Part shown: one piece after another, positions 36,380-43,971 of the stretch
Numbering within the stretch: position 1 is the first letter of the stretch
Layout: every line of letters begins with the position of its first letter
Source: Planctomycetota bacterium
Lineage (GTDB): Bacteria > Planctomycetota > Phycisphaerae > Phycisphaerales > SM1A02
Direction of reading: 5' to 3'
Length of the DNA stretch: 47,842 nucleotides
Assembly: GCA_022566535.1 (NCBI GenBank)
Contig: JADFIR010000021.1
Span: forward strand, 1-47,842
Program-made: the position numbers and the translations under genes
The notes under the pieces: generated by a model
Databases searched by the model: none
The model's input: the letters and a program-made list of their open reading frames with translations, nothing else
Told to the model about the DNA's origin: nothing

Positions 36380-36613
36380 GACCGTGCGATGCAGGCGTCG
36401 GGCGATCTTCGTCGTGGACAGCCCTTCGCCGATGAGCGCGAGCACCTCGAGCTCTCGCTCCGATAGACCAGCGAGCGAACCCATGTCGTTGACCTTCGCC
36501 CGCACGACCTCGCAGTGGTCTTGCAGCTCGTCCCAATGCTCTGCGCTGGCGACGGGCGAAGACACGATCAGCACGCGATCCGGCAGTTGATTGTCCGTGG
36601 GGATGGGGCGCAT
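36269..36613 (-). CDS. LuxR-type DNA-binding regulator, short
   Basis: 114 aa from the ATG at 36613 (GGAGG nine bases upstream); an ATG at 36643 is also possible. A short N-terminal part (RPIPTDNQLPDRVLIVSSPV) resembles the end of the PAS domain of the neighbouring regulator. A full LuxR helix-turn-helix follows: LSERELEVLALIGEGLSTTK, IARRLHRTVKTVEWHRAAIG, RKLGVTNRVEVAHIA. In-frame sequence upstream lacks a start codon back to the stop of the FapA-like gene, so the PAS domain seems lost. It may be a shortened paralogue that acts as a single-domain regulator or competitor. Confidence 0.75.
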   Translation of the reverse strand: MRPIPTDNQLPDRVLIVSSPVASAEHWDELQDHCEVVRAKVNDMGSLAGLSERELEVLALIGEGLSTTKIARRLHRTVKTVEWHRAAIGRKLGVTNRVEVAHIAIRAGLAHFLA

Positions 36614-36778
36614 GATCGCCCGCCTCCAGACCCCACACACCATGCCCTGACCGCCCTCGATGCCTCCGCTTCGATCGCCGAATCGATCAACCAGCTCCGA
36701 CGGCTCGAAATGGTCAGCCAGCGACTGCAGCCCGGTCCTCCACCCCGCCTGGCGGCCTAGGTCCCTCAGCCCCTGGCC

Positions 36779-38257
36779 TCAATCATCAACCGGCTCGCAG
36801 GGCAGGGGCGATGCTCTGTCGGTCCCCAGGTCAACGGCGACGATCCCTATCGACTTCCCTCCCCGGCGCAACTCGATGCGTAGCGGGCCGGCCAGACCAC
36901 TGCGGAATCGCGTCTTGGTGCCGTCGAACTGCACCTCTACGTTGGGGAAGATTGTCTTGCGCACCTCAAGCGTGGCTGGGGAGTTCTCGTGGCTCACCCC
37001 GGTGAGCCGCTCCACTTCTGCCCGCCGCTCGTCGACCAGGCGCGTCAATTCCTTGATCCGCTTCAGGATCTGGGCCGCAGTCTCTCGCTCAACTCCGCGC
37101 AGGCTTCCCAGCCGGCCCTGGTAGAGTTGCAGCGCTTGGGTCTGCTCGGCGAGCAGTTTTTCCGCGCTGCGTACGGCGGCGCCCAGCTCGGGCGGGATGG
37201 CGGGGCAGCGCTCGTCAAGCTCGACGCGGACCACGGTCTTGTTCTGTGCCTTGTTGCCCAGGATGGCCACGACCGCACCTCGTTGACAGCAGACTTCTCC
37301 CCCGCACAGCACCCCCCCGGGTATGAGCAGTTGCCCCTCGCACCGGATGTCGCTGTGGTAGCAATATTTGGCGATCGATATGTTGCCGCCCGCCGTCAGC
37401 CGGGCCCCGTTGGCAAACTTACAGGTGATATCCCCCCCGGCGGTGATGTGTCCCTTGCGCTTTCCAGATATCCCGCTTTGGACAACCACGCTCTTGCCCG
37501 CCTCGATCGTCGCCCCCTCCACCGACCCGTTGATCACGACGTTCTGCGGGGTCTTGACCTGGAATCCATCGAAAACGTCTTTGTTCACCACGACGTCGCG
37601 CTCGAAGTCGATGTTGCCGGTTCTGAAAGAGATGTCGCTTTGGATTTTGAGGTCCGGCTCGACCCGGGCCGTGCCATACTCGTAGTGAAACCGACCCGCC
37701 GCGGTCGAGTAGACCGTCCGCTTGTCCTCCGACCTCGCCACGTTGGGCCCCAGGACAACTGGGGGCCACTGGCCCGCCCGCGCCAGCGCCTCGCGACCGA
37801 AGACGTCTCGCCCCGGCACGTGAGGGGTTGGAGGTACGATCTCCAGAACCGGCATGCCCGAGTTGACCACCCGAAGCACGTTGTGGTCGTAGTGGCTCAC
37901 GTTACCCTTGTCGTCGAACCGCATCGACTTGGAGGCCACCAGGTCAATGACCCGGCCGTCCTTGCCGTGAACCGGGGGCACACCCTTGACGATGACCATC
38001 TCCCCCTGGGGAAGCTTGCCTCGGCGAAGAAAGCGGATCACGCGCCCCATCCGCTCCTCGTCTTCGGGAGTGAAGATGATCGAGCGCTCCTTAAGAAGGA
38101 CGGCCATGATGTCTTGCTTGGTAATCTGCGCCGCGGTAGCGGCGTCGCCAACCTCGAGGCGCACCGTTAGATTCTCAGGCCCGACGCTGATCGTGAATCG
38201 AGGTTGGTCGGTTGGACTGATGATCGCACCCCCGTTGCCATTAGGCGCCGCCACCAC
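36779..38257 (-). CDS. FapA/DUF342 family protein
   Basis: 492 aa. The central beta-rich region has the DUF342/FapA repeats: DISFRTGNIDFERDVVVNKD, VFDGFQVKTPQNVVINGSVE, GATIEAGKSVVVQSGI, then GGDITCKFANGARLTAGGNI, a right-handed beta-helix of polymer-forming type. A helical stretch (EKLLAEQTQALQLYQGRLGS; QILKRIKELTRLVDERRAEV) forms a coiled coil near the C-terminus. FapA-like proteins are linked to flagellar assembly and polar cell architecture in some bacteria, but no flagellar gene is nearby. The start is a GTG and uncertain. The stop at 36779 lies 135 bp upstream of LuxR gene 2 on the same strand. Confidence 0.8.
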   Translation of the reverse strand: MVAAPNGNGGAIISPTDQPRFTISVGPENLTVRLEVGDAATAAQITKQDIMAVLLKERSIIFTPEDEERMGRVIRFLRRGKLPQGEMVIVKGVPPVHGKDGRVIDLVASKSMRFDDKGNVSHYDHNVLRVVNSGMPVLEIVPPTPHVPGRDVFGREALARAGQWPPVVLGPNVARSEDKRTVYSTAAGRFHYEYGTARVEPDLKIQSDISFRTGNIDFERDVVVNKDVFDGFQVKTPQNVVINGSVEGATIEAGKSVVVQSGISGKRKGHITAGGDITCKFANGARLTAGGNISIAKYCYHSDIRCEGQLLIPGGVLCGGEVCCQRGAVVAILGNKAQNKTVVRVELDERCPAIPPELGAAVRSAEKLLAEQTQALQLYQGRLGSLRGVERETAAQILKRIKELTRLVDERRAEVERLTGVSHENSPATLEVRKTIFPNVEVQFDGTKTRFRSGLAGPLRIELRRGGKSIGIVAVDLGTDRASPLPCEPVDD

Positions 38258-38401
38258 GCCGAGCCGCCACGGAGCAGGCAGGGCCGGGCGTGCTCCACCG
38301 GGGCGGATAGTCGTATCTCGACCTTTGGGGGACCGGAAATAAGCCGAAATTCACCCGTTGCACCCTCCTGCCCTGCCCGGCGACCAGCACCGTGTCCGCA
38401 T

Positions 38402-38437
38402 CCCCTCACCCCTCACCCCTCAAGCCCTTCCCCCTCA
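38402..38437. repeat. CCCCTCA tandem repeat at the uspA 3' end
   Basis: Three exact CCCCTCA units (38402, 38409, 38416) followed by CCCTTCCCCCTCA, which reaches the uspA stop. On the minus strand this is (TGAGGGG)3, G-rich with G-quadruplex potential. Confidence 0.7.
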
Positions 38438-39262
38438 CTGCATCAGGAATAACGGCACCTCGGCGTTGCGGACCGCGTGCAGCGCGGTGTCGCCCAGGAG
38501 GTGCTTGAAGAGCGCGCCCGGGACGTGGAACCCATCACGATCAGGTCGGCCTGCCATTGCCCGGCGTGCTCCAGCAGCCCATCGCGCGGTGAGCCCTCGA
38601 CGAACTCGGTCTCTGGCTCCAGGCCGTGAGCACGGCAATAGACCGCCGCGTCGGTCAGTAGGGGCTTTGCTTCATCGGCGGCAAGGTCGAAACAGACGAT
38701 CTTGAGGGTGATGTCCGGCCAAAGGCTCAGCTGGATGAACCGCTTCAGCGCCTTGGCCGACTCCATCGATCCGTTGTACGCCACGAGCACCCGTCGAATC
38801 GGCCGGTACGCTTTGGGTACGGCGAGAATCGGCCGCACGCCCTGACTGATCAGTTGGATCAGAATATCGTCGGGGTTCTGCACGACACCGTATTCGAAGA
38901 GTCCCCGGAGGCCGGCGATCGTCAAATCGTGGTACCGCCATAGTGCGGTGAGCCGCTCAAATGGATCACCCGTCTCTCGATCGATGCAAGGGATCAACCC
39001 GGCGTCGGCGCAGGCCTGCTCGAAGTCCGCAATCGCTTGCTCAACGTGCTCCTCGGTGATGTGGATGCGATGCTCTGCGAGGCTTGCCGGCGCCGCGCCG
39101 CCGCCGACCGGCACCGGTCCAACCTTCATCAACTGTGCGATATCAACATCGGTGACGCCCGTCACTTCCGCTTTGTGCAACTTCGCAAGGTCCAGCGCGT
39201 AACTTCGTCGCGGTGGCGGTGAACGGCGTACCGCTGAGTGCGACAAGAATTCGCTTGATCAT
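38435..39262 (-). pseudogene. Universal stress protein (tandem UspA domains) with two frameshifts
   Basis: Read across three frame segments the product is about 275 aa: MIKRILVALSGTPFTATATK (ATG 39262, GGAGG nine bases upstream), then YALDLAKLHKAEVTGVTDVD and a middle with YRPIRRVLVAYNGSMESAKA, then LIVMGSTSRA and ALFKHLLGDTALHAVRNAEV. These are two Usp folds in tandem, the second with the nucleotide-binding G-S/T region. One extra base at 39201-39202 and one missing base near 38511-38519 break the frame; the two cancel, so the last segment returns to the first frame. The body is well conserved, so the breaks may be sequencing errors rather than decay. It lies 64 bp downstream of the antiporter gene on the same strand. 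Confidence 0.75.
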
Positions 39263-39325
39263 CTCACTTGCCTCCGCAACATATCGCTCCTGACAGACAA
39301 CGGTTCATCGCCATCCTAGGCTCGG

Positions 39326-40840
39326 TCATAGCGTGAACGGTGATCCGGGTAACAGGAACAGCAGCATGATGATGATGAACACGGGAATGAGGATCGGCAA
39401 GCTGTACTTGAACATGAAGCCGAAGAAACTGGGCATCTTGAGCCCAGTCTGCTCGGCAATAGCCTTGACCATGAAGTTGGGACCGTTGCCGATGTAGGTC
39501 ATCGCCCCCATGAACACGGCGCCGAGGCTGATGGCAGCGAGGTACGCGGCATTGATCGCCCCATTTCCGCTGAGCTGTACCATCTCGGCGTCAGCGCCTT
39601 GGGGCAGCGTCTTGGCGGTCTGGAAGAACACGACATAGGTGGGTGCGTTATCCAGGAAACTTGAGAGCGAGCCGGTCGCCCAGAAAAACTTCCACGGCTT
39701 GTCGATACCAAGGTTTGCACCTCGTGCATTGAGATATTCGATCGCCACCTGCATGGTGATAAAGATGCCGACGAACAGCGCCGCCACCTCGAGGATCGCG
39801 GCGTAGTTGAACTTGTTGTAGGCCCGCACGCCTTGTGGCGTCCTCCACAGCGACAGCGCAACCAACCCCAACATCAACAGCTCTCGCATGAATGGGAAAG
39901 GCGTGAACGTTGTGCCGGGAATGGTTTTCTTTGGATCGACCAAGGCCACACAGACGACCACGCCGCCCAGGATCAGGAGATTGACCCAGCCGGTGAGTCG
40001 CAGCGGCTGCTTCTGTGTCTCGTCGAGGCGAATGTCGGCTGGCGTTTCCTTCTTGTACGCCATGGAGTCCCAGATGAAGTAGATCACCAGCAGGATCACG
40101 CAACAGACCGCCCACGGCGCCCACAGACCCATGGTCCAGAGAAACGGCACGCCGAAGAGATACCCCAGAAACAGCGGGGGGTCTCCGATCGGCAGCAATG
40201 TGCCGCCGATGTTGCTCACGAGGAAGATGAAGAAGATCACCGTGTGGATAACGTGCTTCCGCTCGGAGTTGGTCTGGAGCAATGGGCGAATCAGCAGCAT
40301 GCTGGCGCCGGTGGTCCCGATGAAGCTGGCGATCAGAGCGCCGACCGCCAGGAACGTGGTGTTGGTCAGCGGTCGGGCCGCCAAGTCGCCTTTCAGAGAA
40401 ATCCCACCGCTGATCACATACAGACAAAACAGCAAGACGATGAACGGGATGTACTCAACGACAATGGCGTGTTCCAGGACAGCCGGAATCTTGTCCGCGC
40501 CGAAGGCAAGCCAGTAGTACACCAATGTCAGAGCCGAGAACCCCAAGGCGACGCCGAGGCGGTGCTGGTTGCTCTCCCACCAATGGTGGGTCCACGGCAG
40601 GAGCGGCAAGACGGCGATACAGCCGAGCATCCCTACGAACGGCAGTATGCCCAGGCCCCACCAGGGGGGTGCTTCGGGATGCGCCTCATGCGCCGGTCCG
40701 TGATGATTCAGCGACATGAAGATCAGCAGACCAATGAGCAAACACCCGCCCGCGATGGCCAACCAGCTCAACGCGCTGAGGCGCGGAGGGGATGACTGGC
40801 GAATCGCTTCGGGCATCTCGGCCGTCATGTGTGTGCTCAT
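39326..40840 (-). CDS. nhaD: NhaD-type sodium:proton antiporter (ion transporter superfamily)
   Basis: 504 aa integral membrane protein with about twelve helices. It exchanges Na+ (or Li+) for H+ in the inner membrane. It shows FLVSNIGGTLLPIGDPPLFL, GTTGASMLLIRPLLQTNSER and FLDNAPTYVVFFQTAKTLPQ, patterns of the NhaD/ArsB-like ion transporter fold. ATG 40840 has AGAGGG upstream and is preferred to the start at 40858. A His-rich loop (HHGPAHEAHPEAPPWW) follows the first helix and may bind metal or respond to pH. The uspA gene follows 63 bp downstream, a plausible salt-stress pair. Confidence 0.87.
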   Translation of the reverse strand: MSTHMTAEMPEAIRQSSPPRLSALSWLAIAGGCLLIGLLIFMSLNHHGPAHEAHPEAPPWWGLGILPFVGMLGCIAVLPLLPWTHHWWESNQHRLGVALGFSALTLVYYWLAFGADKIPAVLEHAIVVEYIPFIVLLFCLYVISGGISLKGDLAARPLTNTTFLAVGALIASFIGTTGASMLLIRPLLQTNSERKHVIHTVIFFIFLVSNIGGTLLPIGDPPLFLGYLFGVPFLWTMGLWAPWAVCCVILLVIYFIWDSMAYKKETPADIRLDETQKQPLRLTGWVNLLILGGVVVCVALVDPKKTIPGTTFTPFPFMRELLMLGLVALSLWRTPQGVRAYNKFNYAAILEVAALFVGIFITMQVAIEYLNARGANLGIDKPWKFFWATGSLSSFLDNAPTYVVFFQTAKTLPQGADAEMVQLSGNGAINAAYLAAISLGAVFMGAMTYIGNGPNFMVKAIAEQTGLKMPSFFGFMFKYSLPILIPVFIIIMLLFLLPGSPFTL

Positions 40841-41222
40841 GTGACCCTCTTTCAGCAACGGCTCAGCACCCGCGTGGCCCCGAGACGCGTGGAGGGTCGA
40901 ATCAGCGGGGCGTAGAGTACAAGAACCTGCGACTCGTTGGACGAGCAGGTGATCCGCTGCGACTGAGCGGCCCCCGGTCGATCGGACGATGGCCCCCAGG
41001 CGGCCAGCCTCCTGCCCTGCTTACTCTCCACCTATCGGCGGTTCGGAATCCGCACCTGAACGACGTCGAGATGTTCGCGGATCGCCGAAATGCTGCAAGG
41101 GGACAATGGGCTTCATGGCCCTGACCGGCGCGGGCAGCCGGATTCTGCGACGGATTTTGCTCGCGTTTGCCGTCTATGCGTGTATACTGCGCGATCGGGG
41201 CACTTCTTGATGAGATCCGATT
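40841..41222. other. Divergent intergenic region, nhaD / surface protein
   Basis: 382 bp with no supported gene. It must hold promoters for both flanking genes. The best visible signal is TATACT at 41183-41188, about 35 bp before the ATG at 41223; TTGCTC (41157-41162) lies 20 bp upstream of it, a long spacer. Confidence 0.45.
41183..41188 (+). promoter_or_regulatory. -10 element for the surface protein gene
   Basis: TATACT in a TGTATACTGCGC context, with TTGCTC 20 bp upstream as a weak -35. Confidence 0.45.
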
Positions 41223-43544
41223 ATGGGAAGCCTTAGGTCACGATTGGTGATGGGCCGCTCTATGGTGGCATCGCTGGCGGCGGCCGGGCTCGGACTCGCC
41301 CAAGCGGGCGCTCAGTTTACTTCCGACAATGTGAATCTCCTCAGCCAGATCCCTCTCAGCGGTTTCCCCAGCAACCCCACCAGCGCCAACGATTGCTGGG
41401 GCTACACTTCGCCTTCGGGGCGTGAATATGCCCTGATGGGGGTTCGCGACGCGCTGGTCGTTGTTGAGATCACCACGCCCAGCACTCCGGTCATCGTCGG
41501 GCAGGTTACCCATAGCAACTGCCTCTGGGGGGATGTCAAGGTCTATGGCGACTACTGCTATGTGGTCAACGAATGCGGCGGCGGCATCGACGTCATCGAC
41601 CTGGCCGACGTTGACAACGGCAACGTAACACTGGTTGGGCAGGTGACCAAAGGCGGCCTTGCCACAAGTCACGACGTCGCTATCGACACCGACAGCGGAT
41701 TCCTCTACCTGTGCGGCGCCAACATCAACGGCGGCCGTCTCGTCGCCTTTGATCTGTCCGATCCCGCGAATCCGACATTGGCCGGGCAGGTACCTAGTTC
41801 GCAAGGCGTCAATGTTCACGACGCCCAGATCGTCACGTACACCGCCGGCCCCTACGCCGGAAAGCAGATCGCCTTCTGCGCCAACGGCGGCACCGGCCTG
41901 GACATCTACGATGTGACCAACAAGTCCAACATGTTCCGCCTTTCGCGCACTACCTACCCGAACCTCAGCTACTGCCACCAGTGCTGGCTGAGCGAAGATC
42001 GGCAGTACCTGTACCTCAACGACGAACTGGACGGCGTCAACGAGACCGTGATCTTCGACGTGACCGACCTGTCCAATCCGCTGCTCGTGAACACCTACAG
42101 CTCCGGCGTGTCAGCCACCGATCACAACCTCTACATCCGAGACGGGTTCATCTATGAGGCTGAATATCACGCGGGTGTACGGATCTTCTGCGCCGACGAT
42201 CCGGTGAACCCGGTCCAGGTCGGGTGGTTTGATACGTATCCGGAGAATGACGGTGGCGGATTTGACGGGGCCTGGAGCGTGTATCCGTTCTTTCCCAGCG
42301 GAACGGTGATCGTCAGCGACATTGACCGTGGCCTGTTTATCCTGGACCCCACGGATGCCCTGAGTGCCGGCGCCCTGACCTTCGCCTACCCCAAGGGCCG
42401 GCCGGAGCTGATTGATCCACAGGGTGGCACGGCGGTCCGGGTGGAAGTTGCGGCGAGCTGTGGGGTGACGGTTGAGCCCAATACGGCGCTGCTGCATTAC
42501 GACATCGGCCAGGGCTTCGTCACCGTCCCCATGCAGCCGGTGTCCAAGAATGTGTACGACGCGGTCTTCCCGGCGATCGTCTGCGGCCTCGAGGTGTCGT
42601 ACTACGTCAGCGCCCAAGCGACCAGCGGCGCAACGTTCACCGATCCCCACGGCGCGCCCGGCGAGACATTCAGCGTTCTCTCCGCCGACGGGATCATTGT
42701 GCAGTCGCAAGACGACTTGGAGGCGGACACTGGGTGGGTGGTAGGCGCACCCGGTGATGACGCGACCACAGGCATCTGGGAGCGCGTCGATCCGGCCGGC
42801 ACCGCAGCTCAGCCCGAAGACGACCACACCCCCGCCCCCGGAACCATGTGCTTCGTCACCGGCCAATGCGCGCCTGGCTGCCGCCTGGGCGATAACGATG
42901 TGGACGGCGGGCAAACCACGCTTACCACGCCGACCATCGACCTCTCGGCGATGCCGGAGGCTCGAATCGGCTACTGGCGGTGGTATTCCAACAGCACCGG
43001 TGCCGATCCGAACGCCGATGTCTTCGTCATCGATGTCTCCAACGACAACGGATCAACCTGGACCAACGTCGAGACCGTCGGCCCAAGCGGTCCGCAGACC
43101 TCCGGCGGATGGTTCTTCCATTCGTTCAATGTGGCGGACTTTGTTCTGCCCACCGCGCAAATACGCGTACGGTTCATCGCCTCCGACGAAGGCTCGGGCT
43201 CCTTGGTCGAGGCCGCGGTGGACGACTTCACGGTGAGCGAGGTCATGTGCGAGCCGCCGCCCACCTCCGACATCACCGGCCCGGGCGGTGGGCCTGATGG
43301 ATGTGTTGATGCCTTTGACCTCGGGGCTATGCTCGGCGCGTGGTGCTCCGGCATCAATGACCCGAACCCGCCCAGCCCGCCTTGCGAGAACTGCACGCCG
43401 GCCAATCTCGCCCTCGCGGACATCTCCGGCGTGGCCAATGTGCCTGACGGCTGTGTCGATGCGTTCGACCTGGCGAAGCTGTTGGCCGAGTGGTGCTCCG
43501 TCGCCGGCGGCAATCCGTGCGGCACCTGCTTCCCGCGACCGTGA
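41223..43544 (+). CDS. Choice-of-anchor B / LVIVD-repeat surface protein with GC-type dockerin
   Basis: 773 aa exported protein. A signal peptide (about residues 1-31, ending GLAQAGA) precedes a beta-propeller of LVIVD-type repeats: NCLWGDVKVYGDYCYVVNEC, GGGIDVIDLADVDN, ATDHNLYIRDGFIYEAEYHA. A Cys-bearing beta-sandwich and a jelly-roll-like module follow (DDATTGIWERVDPAGTAAQP; TSGGWFFHSFNVADFVLP). The C-terminus has two dockerin-like repeats, PDGCVDAFDLGAMLGAWCSG and NVPDGCVDAFDLAKLLAEWC, the Cys-containing planctomycete type. The repeats imply calcium-dependent binding or cell-surface attachment. A paralogue follows at 43972 with the same middle module. Confidence 0.85.
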   Translation: MGSLRSRLVMGRSMVASLAAAGLGLAQAGAQFTSDNVNLLSQIPLSGFPSNPTSANDCWGYTSPSGREYALMGVRDALVVVEITTPSTPVIVGQVTHSNCLWGDVKVYGDYCYVVNECGGGIDVIDLADVDNGNVTLVGQVTKGGLATSHDVAIDTDSGFLYLCGANINGGRLVAFDLSDPANPTLAGQVPSSQGVNVHDAQIVTYTAGPYAGKQIAFCANGGTGLDIYDVTNKSNMFRLSRTTYPNLSYCHQCWLSEDRQYLYLNDELDGVNETVIFDVTDLSNPLLVNTYSSGVSATDHNLYIRDGFIYEAEYHAGVRIFCADDPVNPVQVGWFDTYPENDGGGFDGAWSVYPFFPSGTVIVSDIDRGLFILDPTDALSAGALTFAYPKGRPELIDPQGGTAVRVEVAASCGVTVEPNTALLHYDIGQGFVTVPMQPVSKNVYDAVFPAIVCGLEVSYYVSAQATSGATFTDPHGAPGETFSVLSADGIIVQSQDDLEADTGWVVGAPGDDATTGIWERVDPAGTAAQPEDDHTPAPGTMCFVTGQCAPGCRLGDNDVDGGQTTLTTPTIDLSAMPEARIGYWRWYSNSTGADPNADVFVIDVSNDNGSTWTNVETVGPSGPQTSGGWFFHSFNVADFVLPTAQIRVRFIASDEGSGSLVEAAVDDFTVSEVMCEPPPTSDITGPGGGPDGCVDAFDLGAMLGAWCSGINDPNPPSPPCENCTPANLALADISGVANVPDGCVDAFDLAKLLAEWCSVAGGNPCGTCFPRP

Positions 43545-43771
43545 GGTCTCCGCAGGCGACTTGCCGTGGCGAGGAGCGGACACACCGAGTCTACTTACCT
43601 ACCGATGTGGGCGGCTCGTTCAGTCCCTCCACGTGAGCCGCAGCTGCTCCAAGGAAGCGCTGGGCTGCTGATCGCGTCCCCTCATGCGTCAATACCTACT
43701 GTCATGTCAGATGGTTGCGATGACGACCTCCGCGACCAAACGTGATCGTAGAGACACGTGGAATCTAGTAG

Positions 43772-43846
43772 ACCGGCCCGGCCAACCTGCCCGACGGCTG
43801 CGTTGATGCGTTCGATTTGGCGCCGCTACTGGCCAGTTGGAGCTGA
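43772..43846 (+). pseudogene. Orphan GC-type dockerin repeat
   Basis: Reads TGPANLPDGCVDAFDLAPLL then ASWS and a stop, directly after a TAG. It is closely related to the dockerin repeats that end the upstream protein, but it has no start and no other domain, so it is the tail of a lost paralogue. Confidence 0.75.
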
Positions 43847-43883
43847 TGCTCGACGTATACAGCAATCTCTTCATCCAAACGAG

Positions 43884-43889
43884 GTATAA
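43884..43889 (+). promoter_or_regulatory. -10 element TATAAT before the second surface gene
   Basis: A consensus TATAAT in a locally AT-rich stretch, 83 bp before the GTG at 43972. No confident -35 is assigned. Confidence 0.45.
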
Positions 43890-43971
43890 TGAAAACTCTA
43901 ACGCCCTTGAGTCATCGCAGCCTTTGCGAGACGGTGTGCTGAATGCCCGCCACGACACTGGAGGAGATAAA

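Larger units (their letters stand above)
43545..43971. other. Gap between the two surface genes with an orphan dockerin scrap
   Basis: 427 bp. Apart from the dockerin remnant at 43772-43846 no gene is supported. AT-richer sequence at 43850-43910 (AACGAGGTATAATGAAAACT) contains TATAAT at 43884-43889, a likely -10 for the gene at 43972. Confidence 0.5.

Noticed and set aside
39833..40795. 320-aa open frame antisense to the antiporter
   Set aside because: Gln/Arg/His-rich complement of membrane-helix codons; no family resemblance.
43837..43971. N-terminal extension of the second surface protein
   Set aside because: It would precede the signal peptide with 45 polar residues and overlap the -10 region; GTG 43972 has GGAGG and starts the signal peptide.
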